This document shows, in pieces, positions 45,810 to 55,902 of a DNA stretch of 64,000 bases (within the stretch, counting starts at the first letter, position 1; the number at the start of each line of letters is the position of its first letter). This DNA comes from Fluctibacter halophilus. GTDB taxonomy: Bacteria > Pseudomonadota > Gammaproteobacteria > Enterobacterales > Alteromonadaceae. The DNA is taken from assembly GCF_020687825.1 (NCBI RefSeq), contig NZ_JAJEWP010000003.1, positions 124,001 to 188,000 on the forward strand, in the 5' to 3' direction. The translations under genes were made by a program, and so were the position numbers. Under the pieces are notes generated by a model. It ran no database searches, had not been told where the DNA came from, and saw only the letters and a list, made by a program, of their open reading frames with translations.

Positions 45810-46715
45810 ATGCAATCTCAAGACACCTTATATCGCTACCTGTTTAATGACGCCAATGTGCGTGGTGAGCTGGTGCAGTTACAGGACAGCTTCCAGGCGA
45901 TCCTGGACAACAACAATTACCCTGCACCGATTGCCGAGCTGATTGGTGAGATGCTGGCGGCAACCTGTTTATTGACCGCAACGTTAAAGTTTGAGGGTGA
46001 AGTGGCATTACAGCTGCAAAGTGAAGGTGCGGTGAAGTACATCGTCATAAATGGAACGCATGATCAAAAGGTGCGCGGCGTGGCACGCTGGGATGAGCAG
46101 TTGGAGACGCTGCCAAGCAGTTTCGACCAACTGTTTTACAAAGGGGTGCTGGTGATCACGATCACGCCAGACAAGGGGGAGCGTTATCAGGGGATGGTGG
46201 CGCTGGACAAAGGGTCGCTGGCGGCGTGCCTGGAGAGCTATTTCGAGCAGTCAGAGCAATTGGCCACGCGGGTCATGCTGGCCACCGACCTGAGTACCGA
46301 CAAACCCCGTGCCGGTGGCATTCTGCTGCAGGTGTTACCCACCTCCAGTGAGGCGACCCAGCGGGCAGATCGTCCGGAGTTTGACCATCTGATGCAACTC
46401 ACGGACACCCTTACCAGCAAAGAGATGCTGGAGCTGCCCGCCCAGGATGTCCTGTACCGCTTGTACCACCAGGAAACGGTCGAGCTGTTTAGTCCGCAAC
46501 CGGTGCAGTTTACATGCAGTTGCAGCCGCGAGCGCAGTGCCGCGGCGTTGGCCAGTGTTGATAAGCAGGAATTGCTCGATATCATCGCCAGCGACGGTGA
46601 CATTAAAATGAACTGCCAGTACTGCCATGCAGAATACCGATTCGATGCCATCGATGTTGAAACATTGCATGCCGGTGGCGAGTTGGGCCCTGATCAGGGC
46701 TCTACTGCCCATTAA
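45810..46715 (+). CDS. hslO: Redox-regulated chaperone Hsp33
   Basis: This 301-residue protein has the Hsp33 fold, with the C-terminal redox switch of four Cys: CSC in FTCSCSRERS and CQYC in MNCQYCHAEY. These bind zinc when reduced. Oxidation plus heat turns on the holdase activity. It is co-transcribed with hslR; a strong terminator follows. Confidence 0.96.
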   Translation: MQSQDTLYRYLFNDANVRGELVQLQDSFQAILDNNNYPAPIAELIGEMLAATCLLTATLKFEGEVALQLQSEGAVKYIVINGTHDQKVRGVARWDEQLETLPSSFDQLFYKGVLVITITPDKGERYQGMVALDKGSLAACLESYFEQSEQLATRVMLATDLSTDKPRAGGILLQVLPTSSEATQRADRPEFDHLMQLTDTLTSKEMLELPAQDVLYRLYHQETVELFSPQPVQFTCSCSRERSAAALASVDKQELLDIIASDGDIKMNCQYCHAEYRFDAIDVETLHAGGELGPDQGSTAH

Positions 46716-46732
46716 TGACAGTTTGATGCGGT

Positions 46733-46760
46733 AAAAAAGCGCCTTTAGGCGCTTTTTTTT
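46733..46760 (+). terminator. Intrinsic terminator after hslO
   Basis: A stem AAAAAAGCGCC / GGCGCTTTTTT with a TTTA loop is followed by more T, 17 bases after the hslO stop. Confidence 0.92.
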
Positions 46761-46798
46761 TGCCTTTCAGTTACGTTCGGATGGGGTGGAATTCCGAC

Positions 46799-46827
46799 CA
46801 GAATGATCGAATTATTCAATCATTCTG
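46799..46827. promoter_or_regulatory. 29-base near-perfect dyad upstream of pckA
   Basis: The arms CAGAATGAT and ATCATTCTG (nine bases, perfect) enclose CGAATTATTCA, which is itself mostly symmetric, so the whole 29 bases read as a palindrome with two unmatched pairs and a central base. It sits 29 bases before the HexR-type site and after the hslO terminator. It has no T-run, so it looks like an operator rather than a terminator. I do not recognise the regulator. Confidence 0.6.
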
Positions 46828-46855
46828 AGGGATTTAGACCCATGCTGGGGGGTTA

Positions 46856-46872
46856 ATGTAATTTTATTACAT
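46856..46872. promoter_or_regulatory. HexR-type operator upstream of pckA
   Basis: ATGTAATTTTATTACAT is a perfect 7-base dyad with a TTT centre. Its core fits all positions of the HexR consensus TGTAATwwwATTACA reported for Shewanella and related Gammaproteobacteria, where HexR activates pckA and other gluconeogenic genes and represses sugar catabolism. It ends 136 bases before the pckA start. hexR itself is not in this window, so the link is from motif and target gene. Confidence 0.75.
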
Positions 46873-47008
46873 ATTTATTGAAAGCGTAGTCAGGTGGGGT
46901 TTCAATATATTGTGGATGTTTGTTGCTCAAATGCTTAAAAAATGGGACACTTCGCGCCCATCTGAAACCGTGTAATGCATAGTGTAAGTGATGATGGGAG
47001 ACCCGCGA

Positions 47009-48550
47009 ATGACCACCAACCCTGCCAACCAACTGGTAGATTTATCTGTACAAGAACTGATTGCCCATGCGCTCGAGCGCGGCGAAGGCGAACTGGCCGA
47101 CAATGGGGCATTGGTGGTGAAAACCGGCGCTCGCACCGGTCGTTCTCCGAAAGACCGCTTTATTGTAAAAGAGCCAGGCACTGAGCATGACATCGAGTGG
47201 GGTAACACCAATCGTCCCTTCGACCCGACGGCCTTCGATGTGCTGTGGGACAGGGTTGAACAGCAGTTGTTGTCGCAACCGTATTTTGCTTCTCACCTTC
47301 AGGTAGGTGCCGACCCTGAGCATGCATTGCCGTTAGTGGTGCGTACCGAGACAGCCTGGCAGCACATTTTTGCCAACAACCTGTTTATTCGTCCTGAGCA
47401 ATGGAACCCTCGCAACGAACAACCCTGGCAGATCCTGAATGTGCCCGGATTTGAATGCTTGCCCGATCGCGACGGTACCCACAGTGATGGTACGGTGATC
47501 ATCAATTTCGCGGCGCGCAAAGTGTTGCTGGCGGGTATGCGCTATGCCGGTGAAATGAAAAAAGCCATGTTCTCGGTGCTGAACTTCTTGTTGCCGGCGA
47601 AAGACATTCTGCCGATGCACTGTTCTGCGAATGTCGGCGAGCAGGGTGATGTTACTTTGTTCTTTGGCCTTTCCGGTACCGGTAAAACCACGTTGTCAGC
47701 GGATCCGAAGCGCTTCCTGATCGGCGATGACGAACACGGTTGGGCACCGGGCAGCGTGTTTAATTTTGAAGGCGGGTGCTATGCCAAATGCATCGACTTG
47801 TCTGAGAAAAATGAACCGGTGATCTGGAATGCGATCCGTCGTGGCGCGATCCTGGAAAATGTCGTGCTGAACGAACATGGTACGCCGGATTATCGCGATG
47901 ACAGTCTGACACAGAACAGCCGTGCGGCGTATCCGCTCAGCCACATTGAAAAGCGTATTGAAGCCAATATGGCCGGTGAACCTCGCGCTGTGGTCTTTCT
48001 GACCTGTGATGTCAGTGGTGTTTTACCACCGGTGTCCGTGTTGTCAGAAGAAGCCGCTGCATACCACTTCCTGTCTGGTTACACCGCCAAAGTGGGTTCC
48101 ACAGAAATGGGGTCGAGTGCGGCCATTGAGTCTACCTTCAGTACCTGTTTTGGTGCGCCATTCTTCCCGCGCCCTGCGGGTGTTTATGCTGAGCTGCTGA
48201 TCAAGCGCGTACGTGAATTCGGTGCCAAAGTGTATCTGGTTAACACCGGCTGGACTGGCGGGCCGTTTGGTGAAGGTGAGCGATTCTCAATCCCTACTAC
48301 CCGTGCGGTGATTGATGCCATCGTGAACAACACCCTGGCCGATGTGGAAACAGAACATCTTGCCGCGTTGAACCTGGATGTACCGGTTGCAGTTCCGGGT
48401 GTGGACAGCGCCTTGCTGAATCCACGCAATACCTGGCAAGACAAACAGAAATACGATGATTATGCGCGAAAACTGGCCGCCCAGTTCGCCGATAACTTCG
48501 CCAAATATGATGTCTCTGATGCCATCCGTAACGCAGGCCCTAAAGGCTAG
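47009..48550 (+). CDS. pckA: ATP-dependent phosphoenolpyruvate carboxykinase
   Basis: This 513-residue enzyme turns oxaloacetate and ATP into phosphoenolpyruvate, the first step of gluconeogenesis. It has the P-loop [11 protein letters not shown], the metal-binding GDDEHGW and the [12 protein letters not shown]-like substrate loop ([12 protein letters not shown]). The ATG at 47009 was chosen (GGGAG eight bases upstream, family start MTTNPANQL) over an in-frame GTG at 46988. The roughly 250-base upstream gap holds a 29-base dyad and a HexR-type site. The neighbours hslO upstream and envZ/ompR downstream match the E. coli order. Confidence 0.97.
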   Translation: MTTNPANQLVDLSVQELIAHALERGEGELADNGALVVKTGARTGRSPKDRFIVKEPGTEHDIEWGNTNRPFDPTAFDVLWDRVEQQLLSQPYFASHLQVGADPEHALPLVVRTETAWQHIFANNLFIRPEQWNPRNEQPWQILNVPGFECLPDRDGTHSDGTVIINFAARKVLLAGMRYAGEMKKAMFSVLNFLLPAKDILPMHCSANVGEQGDVTLFFGLSGTGKTTLSADPKRFLIGDDEHGWAPGSVFNFEGGCYAKCIDLSEKNEPVIWNAIRRGAILENVVLNEHGTPDYRDDSLTQNSRAAYPLSHIEKRIEANMAGEPRAVVFLTCDVSGVLPPVSVLSEEAAAYHFLSGYTAKVGSTEMGSSAAIESTFSTCFGAPFFPRPAGVYAELLIKRVREFGAKVYLVNTGWTGGPFGEGERFSIPTTRAVIDAIVNNTLADVETEHLAALNLDVPVAVPGVDSALLNPRNTWQDKQKYDDYARKLAAQFADNFAKYDVSDAIRNAGPKG

Positions 48551-48551
48551 G

Positions 48552-49844
48552 TTACTTCAACGGTAAATCAACCCGGGCAACCAGCCCACCTTCGGGGTGG
48601 TTGCTCAGGGTAATACTGCCGTAATGCAAATCTACAATTCGTTTGATGATCGCAAGACCCAGCCCTGAACCCAAAGAGCCTCGTGCTTTGTCACCCTGCT
48701 TAAAGGGTTCAAACAACGCATCGACCTGATCCTCAGGGATGCCGTTGCCAAAATCCCTGACCTCAAAAGACACACAACGCTGCTTGGCATTGTGACAGGA
48801 ACTGACTTCGATGTTACTGCTGCCGTAACGAAACGCGTTTTCAAGCAGGTTTTCCAGCACACGTTTTACTGCAATCCGGCGTAACATGGCTTTGGGCAGC
48901 GGTGACAGGTTAAGACAGATAGTGTGTTCTTCTTCGATGTTACGTGCCGCCACAACCTGTTCAATCAACTCATTCAGGTCGGTTGCTTCGCGACGCTCCT
49001 GCTGATCCTGACGGACATAGTCGATGAACTGGTCGATGATGTCATTCATGTCCTCAATGTCGTGCACAATACCGTCTTTGATCCAATCCTGATCCTCTGG
49101 CAGCATTTCTGTCGCCAGCCGTATGCGGGTTAGCGGTGTGCGCAAGTCATGGGAAATCCCGGCTGTCAGTAACGCCCGATCATCCTCGAGTTGTTTGATC
49201 CCTTTGGACATCTGATTAAAAGCGCTGGTCACTGCAATCATTTCGCTGGTGCCTTGCAATTTCAGCGGCTTGGGGAAGCTGCCGCGTCCCACAGCCAGAG
49301 CTGCCTGCTGCAACGCCCGCAAGGGTTTGTTCAGACGGTGCACAAACAACCAGCCACCGGCGACACTGAGCACACCAATGACAAGCAGGTAGACGGTCAG
49401 CGGCGAAATGTCCGGTTCACCAATGCCGGCCATTGGAACGCTAACCCATACATCAGGATTTTGTGGCGGCTTAATCCACATCCGGTAAGGACGGCTGGGG
49501 GAAATTCGTACTTCGGTCGGTCCGCCGAGGTGCTGGCTCAGATCCCGTGAGAAAAATTGATAGTGACGGGCCTGATCCAACCCCCTGTCGCGAGCCTCCT
49601 GTTCAGAGTAAACCCGAAGGTCAGAGGCCTTGTAAAAGCTCTCCCGAATGACCGGATCATCACGATCGATACCTTCCAGAAACACCAACTTAATCTGCGT
49701 CGCAAGCAAGCCATTGATTTGTTGATAATTAGGCTTGATGAAGTAGTAAGTGACGGACACATAGGACACCACCTGATTGATCAGCAACAACACGCCGATC
49801 AGCAGGACGGTTTGCCCAAAGGCACTTTTGGGGAGTAAACGCAC
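48552..49844 (-). CDS. envZ: Osmosensor histidine kinase EnvZ
   Basis: This 430-residue protein has two membrane helices (about 10-33 and 147-168) bounding a periplasmic domain, a HAMP linker ([18 protein letters not shown]), the H-box [12 protein letters not shown] (His232) and the ATPase domain ([29 protein letters not shown]). It senses osmolarity and envelope state and phosphorylates OmpR. The start is GTG. It is 11 bases downstream of ompR and ends next to pckA. Confidence 0.95.
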   Translation of the reverse strand: MRLLPKSAFGQTVLLIGVLLLINQVVSYVSVTYYFIKPNYQQINGLLATQIKLVFLEGIDRDDPVIRESFYKASDLRVYSEQEARDRGLDQARHYQFFSRDLSQHLGGPTEVRISPSRPYRMWIKPPQNPDVWVSVPMAGIGEPDISPLTVYLLVIGVLSVAGGWLFVHRLNKPLRALQQAALAVGRGSFPKPLKLQGTSEMIAVTSAFNQMSKGIKQLEDDRALLTAGISHDLRTPLTRIRLATEMLPEDQDWIKDGIVHDIEDMNDIIDQFIDYVRQDQQERREATDLNELIEQVVAARNIEEEHTICLNLSPLPKAMLRRIAVKRVLENLLENAFRYGSSNIEVSSCHNAKQRCVSFEVRDFGNGIPEDQVDALFEPFKQGDKARGSLGSGLGLAIIKRIVDLHYGSITLSNHPEGGLVARVDLPLK

Positions 49845-49855
49845 AATAACGCCGG

Positions 49856-50578
49856 TTAGCTTTTTTCGCCGTCAGGCACAAACACGTATCCAAGTCCCCA
49901 TACCGTCTGAATATAACGGGGGTTTGCGGGATCATCTTCCAGCATACGTCGCAGGCGTGACACCTGCACATCGATACTGCGTTCAAGGGCACTGTAATCG
50001 CGGCCGCGAGCGAGGTTCATCAGTTTATCGCGGGATAAGGGTTCTCTGGGGTGTGTGACCAGCGATTTCAGCACTGCAAATTCGCCACTGGTAAGGGTCA
50101 GGGGCTGACCGTCGGCACTCATTTCGCGGGTAGCCAGGTTGAGCCGGTACTTGCCGAACGCCACCACCTGCTCTTCCATGGATGGCGCACCGGGTGCTTC
50201 GCTGGTTTTGCGTCGCAGGACTGCTTTTACCCGTGCCAGCAGTTCGCGGGGGTTGAACGGCTTGGGCAGATAATCATCGGCACCCATCTCGAGACCAATG
50301 ATGCGGTCCACTTCATCCCCTTTCGCGGTCAGCATGATGATCGGTAAGGCACTTTCTTTTTGCCGCAAACGGCGGCAGATGGACAGACCATCTTCACCGG
50401 GCAGCATTAAGTCCAACACCATCAAATGGAAGTTTTCGCGCTCCAGCAAGCGATCCATTTGCTCGGCATTGGCGGCGGCACGCACCTGAAAGCCTTGTTC
50501 TACAAGATAGCGCTCCAGCAAGCTACGCAGGCGCATATCATCATCTACTACCAGTATTTTTGGGGTTTCTTGTCCCAT
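49856..50578 (-). CDS. ompR: Response regulator OmpR
   Basis: This 240-residue protein has a receiver domain with VVDDD and the phospho-acceptor Asp56 ([12 protein letters not shown]; Asp55 in E. coli), and a winged-helix domain ([38 protein letters not shown]). The ATG at 50578 has AGGA eight bases upstream and gives the family length; an earlier in-frame ATG adds 11 residues without support. Two-gene operon ompR-envZ. Confidence 0.96.
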   Translation of the reverse strand: MGQETPKILVVDDDMRLRSLLERYLVEQGFQVRAAANAEQMDRLLERENFHLMVLDLMLPGEDGLSICRRLRQKESALPIIMLTAKGDEVDRIIGLEMGADDYLPKPFNPRELLARVKAVLRRKTSEAPGAPSMEEQVVAFGKYRLNLATREMSADGQPLTLTSGEFAVLKSLVTHPREPLSRDKLMNLARGRDYSALERSIDVQVSRLRRMLEDDPANPRYIQTVWGLGYVFVPDGEKS

Positions 50579-50609
50579 ACCCGTGTTCCTGAAAACCTCT
50601 GACGACTTC

Positions 50610-50637
50610 ACTATATGTCATTGTCGCACAATGCAAA
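50610..50637 (-). promoter_or_regulatory. Candidate ompR-envZ promoter with a dyad in its spacer
   Basis: On the minus strand TTTGCA (50637-50632) and TATAGT (50615-50610) are 16 bases apart. The spacer contains a perfect dyad CATTGT-CGC-ACAATG (50619-50633), so a bound protein would block or bend the promoter. The transcription start would lie near 50603, about 25 bases before the ompR ATG. Confidence 0.45.
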
Positions 50638-50713
50638 AGCATCTGCGTGCAAGACAGGTTTTGAGGATTGTTACAAAGTTTGTCGTGCGTCGGGTCAGGG
50701 GACGACTGTTGCC

Positions 50714-53700
50714 TCAATCGGGACTGTCTCTGAGGTGATGATCGCTGGCCAATCCCAGGTCTTGCATGATCACATACAGGCAGGGGATCACCAGCAGAAC
50801 CAGAAATGTTGATGCTGCAATTCCGAAAATAAGACTCACCACCAACGGTTGCAATACCTGTGCTTGGGTACTGGTTTCGAGAAGCAACGGGAATGTGCCG
50901 GCGATGGTGGTGGCACTGGTGATGAAGACCGCTCGGAACCGATCCCGTGAGGCATGTACTGCGGCGATATGCGCGTCCAAACCCCGCTGCATGTGGTTTT
51001 TAATAAATGTCACCAACAGAATCGAATCATTCACGACAATGCCGGCAAGGGACACAAAGCCGATCATGCTTGGCATGGTCAGATCAAAGCCCAACAGTGC
51101 ATGCCCGATGATCACGCCGATAAGTGCCATCGGAATGGCGAGCATGACAATGACCGGCTCCAGATAGCTTTTAAACTGGAAACTGAGAATGATAAAAATT
51201 CCTACCAGACCCAGCAAAAACGTGCCACCGATAGAACGTGCGGTGGTTTGTCCTTCTTTGCTTTCACCTTCAAATTCGATACGCAAATCTGGGTATGTGG
51301 ACTGTTGCTCAGCCAGTGTACCGGAAAGCAAATGTGCGAGAATTTCCTGTGTATTGCCCCGTTCACTGTCGACATCACCAATCACCGTGATGGTACGTTG
51401 TCCATCGATGCGGTTGATACGGGACGGCCCTCTCTGATAGTTAAAATCGGCCAGCGCGGACAGCGGAATTTGGGTGCCGTCGTTCAGCGTAATCGGGTAG
51501 TTGTTCAATTGCTCCAGATTCATCCTGTCCGAGGCTTGCAATTGAATGTACAACTCCAGTTGTTCGTCGTTATGCTGTAGATCATCGATTTTATAGCCAT
51601 TGAACGCACCCCGTAACTGTTGTGCAATCTGGCTACCGTCAACACCCAACGCCAGCAGGCCGGGTTTCAGGGCCAGGCTCAGCTGTTCCGGCCCTAAGCG
51701 GGTATCAGCCAGCACATTGTGCACCCCATCATAGGTGACTATCTTTGAAAGTAATTGTTCACTAACGTTTTGCAGCATGCGCATATCTGTGGCTTGCAGA
51801 CGGATCTCTATTGCCCGACCGGCCGGGCCAAACGTGGGTTCCGTAAACGTCAGTACCACCGCTCCGGGAATTTCACCGACTTGTTGTTGCCATTGCTGCT
51901 TGATCTCAGCCAAGGCCTGTTGACGCTCGCCGACGCCGAGCAAATCCAGTCGCACCAGAGCAAGGTGTGCGCCGCTGTCAAAGGCATCAGGGTTTTTGCC
52001 GTACTCAACGGTCAGGTGCTGGATCAGAGAGCTTGACTGTGCTGAGCTATCGGCCCATTCATTCAGTCTTTTTGCCCCTTCAACAATACGATCAACCGCT
52101 TGCTGGGTCAGTCCGTGTGAGGTGCCTGGTGGCATGATCAACCGGGCCTCGAGGATATCCCCTTCCGTTGCGGGGAAGGCTTTGAACTTAACCCAACCGA
52201 CACTGACCAGCGTCAGCGCGACAAACAGGCTCGCGATCACGGCACCCACAAAGGCATAGCGATAGCGAACGACACTCTCTGTGATAGCCAGTAAGCGGTG
52301 CTGACGAAAGGCATCGAAGCGTTGAATAAACCGGGTCTTGAAAGCGGCCTGTGGGCGCTGGGTCTGCTTGTCGTTTTGCATCGCATGCAGCAGATGGTGA
52401 GGCAGTATGAAAAACGCCTCTATCAGAGATACCGACAGCGTCAGTAACAGCACAATGGGAATGTCTTTCAATACTTGTCCGATGTCACCGGCAATAAATG
52501 CCAGTCCGGCAAATACCGCGCAGGTGGTGAGGTACGATGACAGCACGCCTGGAAAAACAGCCCGCACCCCGCTGACCACAGCATCCTCCAGCCTGCCGCC
52601 CCGGTCGATTTCGGCGGCAATGTTTTCAGCAATCACGATGGCGTCATCCATCAGGATGCCGATGGCCATGAGCATGGCCACCATGGAGATCATATTGATG
52701 CTGACGCCCAGCATCGACATGCAGAAAAAAGCACCAAGAAAAGCGACCGGCAGGCCCATGGACACCCAGAAGGCATAGCGCCAGGCAAAGAACAGCCACA
52801 TCACTGCAAACACCAGCACAAACCCTTGTATGCCGTTCTCTACCAGCATGGACAATCGTTCGGCGATGATCGTAGAGGTGTCATTGGTCAGGGTAAAGGT
52901 CACGTCGTCCGGCGCTGTTGCTGACAATCGGGTGACAAAATCGCGCACTTCGTCAACCAGTGTCAGGGCATCCTGATGCTTGCTTTTTTCGATGATCAAC
53001 AGCGCGGCACGTTGGCCGTCAATCGTGGTGAATATGTCTTCCTGCTCAAAGGTGTCTGTCACGGTAGCGATGTCACCCAGGGTGACAGTACCACCGTCGG
53101 CACTGCTGCCGATAGGAAGCTGTGCGAGGTGTTGCGGCGTGACGGCCTGTTGATCGAAGCGTAACAACAGTGTTTGTTGATGGCTTTCCAGCTTGCCGCT
53201 GGGCAACAATACGTTCTGATCTGCCAGTCTGGCCTGTAACTGACGCATGCTCAGGCCATACTGGCGCAATTTGCGCAAGGACACGTTGACCACCAATTGA
53301 TGATCGGAAAAACCCTCCAGGCGAACCTGGGAAACGTTGGTGTCTCTTTCCAGGGCGTCTTTCACCGTTCGAGCGTAGGAATACAGGGCGCTGGGTGAGC
53401 GCTGTGCCGTGATGGCGAGGTGGATCACCGGATCGTTGCGGCCGAGTTCCTCTACCACCGGCTTCTCGGCGTCGTGGGGAAATTCGGTGATCCCATCAAT
53501 GGCGTTTTTGGTGTCTGCCATTAAACGTGAAATGTCACCGCCTTCCTGTAATGTTACCGTCGCGATCGCCATGTCCTGGCGCGCATCACATTGGACTTCG
53601 TCAATCTGGTCGACGTCATCCAGTGCATCCTCAATCGGTAAACACAATGCACTTTCGGCGTCTTGTGGCAATGCGCCAGGGTACAGCACTGTGATGCCCA

Positions 53701-53827
53701 CCTTTTGTGCGGAGAATTCCGGAAAGGTTTCCCGCTTTAAAGCGGATATTTCGCTCAGACCCAGAAAAACGATAGCAATCATCAACAGGTTGGCAGCCGT
53801 TGGGTGCAACGCGAAAAAGCGGATCAT
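50714..53827 (-). CDS. RND-family multidrug efflux permease
   Basis: This 1037-residue protein has the twelve-helix RND plan with two large periplasmic loops. The TM4 proton-relay motif is present (GILMDDAIVIAENI). The start MIRFFALHPTAANLLMIAIVFLG belongs to the AcrB/CusA-like group that works with short adaptors rather than the classical AcrB branch. It should export drugs, detergents or metabolites in exchange for protons. It overlaps the adaptor gene by four bases; no outer-membrane channel gene is present. The substrate is unknown. Confidence 0.92.
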   Translation of the reverse strand: MIRFFALHPTAANLLMIAIVFLGLSEISALKRETFPEFSAQKVGITVLYPGALPQDAESALCLPIEDALDDVDQIDEVQCDARQDMAIATVTLQEGGDISRLMADTKNAIDGITEFPHDAEKPVVEELGRNDPVIHLAITAQRSPSALYSYARTVKDALERDTNVSQVRLEGFSDHQLVVNVSLRKLRQYGLSMRQLQARLADQNVLLPSGKLESHQQTLLLRFDQQAVTPQHLAQLPIGSSADGGTVTLGDIATVTDTFEQEDIFTTIDGQRAALLIIEKSKHQDALTLVDEVRDFVTRLSATAPDDVTFTLTNDTSTIIAERLSMLVENGIQGFVLVFAVMWLFFAWRYAFWVSMGLPVAFLGAFFCMSMLGVSINMISMVAMLMAIGILMDDAIVIAENIAAEIDRGGRLEDAVVSGVRAVFPGVLSSYLTTCAVFAGLAFIAGDIGQVLKDIPIVLLLTLSVSLIEAFFILPHHLLHAMQNDKQTQRPQAAFKTRFIQRFDAFRQHRLLAITESVVRYRYAFVGAVIASLFVALTLVSVGWVKFKAFPATEGDILEARLIMPPGTSHGLTQQAVDRIVEGAKRLNEWADSSAQSSSLIQHLTVEYGKNPDAFDSGAHLALVRLDLLGVGERQQALAEIKQQWQQQVGEIPGAVVLTFTEPTFGPAGRAIEIRLQATDMRMLQNVSEQLLSKIVTYDGVHNVLADTRLGPEQLSLALKPGLLALGVDGSQIAQQLRGAFNGYKIDDLQHNDEQLELYIQLQASDRMNLEQLNNYPITLNDGTQIPLSALADFNYQRGPSRINRIDGQRTITVIGDVDSERGNTQEILAHLLSGTLAEQQSTYPDLRIEFEGESKEGQTTARSIGGTFLLGLVGIFIILSFQFKSYLEPVIVMLAIPMALIGVIIGHALLGFDLTMPSMIGFVSLAGIVVNDSILLVTFIKNHMQRGLDAHIAAVHASRDRFRAVFITSATTIAGTFPLLLETSTQAQVLQPLVVSLIFGIAASTFLVLLVIPCLYVIMQDLGLASDHHLRDSPD

Positions 53828-55140
53828 GGCTGAGCGTCCTGCTGTGTAGCGACACGCACGGACATGCCCTGACGCACATTCAACAGGTCACTGATAACGA
53901 TGCGATCGCCGTTTTTCAGGCCCTCGGCGATGACGCTGTTTTGCTGTTGATGGTAGGCGACGGTAACCGGTACGACAACAATGCGATTGTCGTCGTCGAG
54001 GCGATAAACCATGCCATCGTGGACGACACGGCTTGGCACTGATAACACGTCACGGCTGGGTGCGGACACCGATACCTCAACGAACATGTCCTTGACCAGT
54101 GGCGGCGTTTCTCCGGGCTCGAAGTGGGTGAAATCGTTGTGCACCGTGACGGTGATGCCAAGGGTATTTGACTGGGGGTCGATGCTGTCGGCCAGACGTT
54201 GCACCGTGGCGGGCCAGGAAAAGCGCGTATTGTCGACCATCAGATTGACAGTAGCGCTTAAGCCGAGGGTGGAGATGTCCGGTAAACCCAGCGGGGAGCG
54301 GGTGGCAGTCAGGCCGCTTGCCAGTTTACGCATGTCAGACAACGCAAGGTTCGCAGTAACTTCCATGGTCGTGATGGCATGACTGGTGAGCAGTGACTGT
54401 TGCTGAGATACCACTTGATCCTGGTCTACATTGACCTGACCAATCCGACCATCAAAGGGCATGATAATGTGGGTTTTTTGCAGTGCCCGCTCGGCTTCTG
54501 CGACACGGGCTCGTGCTACGTCGATATTGGCCGAGGCCACAGCCATATCGGTGGGGATCAGATCGAGCCTGCTCTGGATATCCCATACCGCACTGTCCTG
54601 TTGCAAAACCCGGCCTTTTTGCGCTTCGACTTCGGACGCTGATACCAACCCTTTTTCAAGCAGATCCTGTTTGCGGGCTAATTCGTCCTGCTCAATGGCC
54701 AATCGGTGTGACGCGATTGCCAGGCTTTGTTGATAGGACCGTTGGTTGACATCGACCCTGGCCCGTTCCAGTTCAGCACGTTTTAGGTTTGCTGTGGCTT
54801 GAGCGAGGGCCAGTTCATAGTCGGCTGGGTCGATGGTAAGTACCTCTGTTCCGGCCTTGATCATATTGCCCTGTCGTAATGCCGGATGCCTGAATATGAT
54901 TTTGCCGCTGACATCGCTGACCGCGTGCCAACGGTCTTTGGGTTGTACCCGACCAAAACCACTGATGGTGGGCTGAACAGGTGCCGTTGAAAGGGTAGTG
55001 ACCTCAACCAAGGGGGCTGTCGTTGTGGGTTGTGATTGACCCGGGCCCGGACTCAGCCAGCGACTGATGGCGAAAATACCCAGTCCCAGTAGGGCCAGTA
55101 TCACCAGCCAGCGCTTGTTGTGTAATCTATCAAAGGTCAT
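53824..55140 (-). CDS. RND efflux periplasmic adaptor subunit
   Basis: This 438-residue protein has one N-terminal membrane helix (LVILALLGLGIFAISRW), a lipoyl domain split by an alpha-helical hairpin (about residues 115-220: VSASEVEAQKGRV), and barrel domains (IMPFDGRIGQVNVDQDQVVS). It links the RND permease to an outer-membrane channel. It begins three bases after tetR and overlaps the permease gene. Confidence 0.92.
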   Translation of the reverse strand: MTFDRLHNKRWLVILALLGLGIFAISRWLSPGPGQSQPTTTAPLVEVTTLSTAPVQPTISGFGRVQPKDRWHAVSDVSGKIIFRHPALRQGNMIKAGTEVLTIDPADYELALAQATANLKRAELERARVDVNQRSYQQSLAIASHRLAIEQDELARKQDLLEKGLVSASEVEAQKGRVLQQDSAVWDIQSRLDLIPTDMAVASANIDVARARVAEAERALQKTHIIMPFDGRIGQVNVDQDQVVSQQQSLLTSHAITTMEVTANLALSDMRKLASGLTATRSPLGLPDISTLGLSATVNLMVDNTRFSWPATVQRLADSIDPQSNTLGITVTVHNDFTHFEPGETPPLVKDMFVEVSVSAPSRDVLSVPSRVVHDGMVYRLDDDNRIVVVPVTVAYHQQQNSVIAEGLKNGDRIVISDLLNVRQGMSVRVATQQDAQP

Positions 55141-55143
55141 TGC

Positions 55144-55791
55144 TTACTCGTGAATAAAGTAGTCGCTCAATAGCTGGGCATAGAGTTGGTACAGCTCGGT
55201 CAGCAGTCTATTGTCGAGCGGTTGGTGGTTGAACTGTTCGAACACATCTTTCATCAGGATTGGCATCACGGCCAACGACATCGTGCTGAGCAAGATATGC
55301 GGCGCTGGAACGTCTGCGGTTATTGCGTGCTGCTGTTGGTACTTCTGCAACAGACCCAGCAGAAAACCCGCATTGGGTTTGATCACATTGTCGATGACGA
55401 CCTGGCGTCCCTGTCCCTGATTGAACACCAGTTCGCGAAAAATCAGCTGTGGTAAGGCCGGCATTTCCGTGACCAGGCGCTGATAGGCGGTCAGTAAGCT
55501 GCTGAATGGGTTTTCATCGGTGGTGTCGAGATGCTGTTGGATGCCATCGCGAAAGGTCTTCGCCACATCTGCCAGCATGTGCTGGTACAGGCCCTTTTTG
55601 TTGATGAAGTAGTAACGAATCAATGAGGCATTGACGTTGGCGTGCTCTGCCAGCATACGGGTGGTTACCGCAGGGTACGGATGTTGGGTAAAACACTGTC
55701 TGGCCGCCACAAGCAAGGCTTGACGGGCATCCTGACCTGATGCTCTTGGCCTGCCCCGATTAGGCTTGGAAGGGATTGGTTTATTCATCAT
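55144..55791 (-). CDS. TetR-family repressor of the RND operon
   Basis: This 215-residue protein starts with a basic tail (KPNRGRPRASGQDARQ), then a TetR HTH (TTRMLAEHANVNASLIRYYF, about residues 42-61) and a helical ligand domain. It is the first gene of the tetR-adaptor-permease operon, so it probably represses its own transcription and the pump until a ligand binds. TAATTC / GAATTA half-sites occur in the upstream gap, too far apart (20-base spacer) for a confident operator. A second ATG lies one codon inside. Confidence 0.88.
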   Translation of the reverse strand: MMNKPIPSKPNRGRPRASGQDARQALLVAARQCFTQHPYPAVTTRMLAEHANVNASLIRYYFINKKGLYQHMLADVAKTFRDGIQQHLDTTDENPFSSLLTAYQRLVTEMPALPQLIFRELVFNQGQGRQVVIDNVIKPNAGFLLGLLQKYQQQHAITADVPAPHILLSTMSLAVMPILMKDVFEQFNHQPLDNRLLTELYQLYAQLLSDYFIHE

Positions 55792-55902
55792 ACGGTGAAT
55801 TAAAGGCGAAACGGGCGCACATTGCGACCTAAATAATTCGCCAAAATCCCGACTTTGATGAATTAGGCCGGCACGCTTTCCCGATGAGAGGCGTGTTTCA
55901 GC

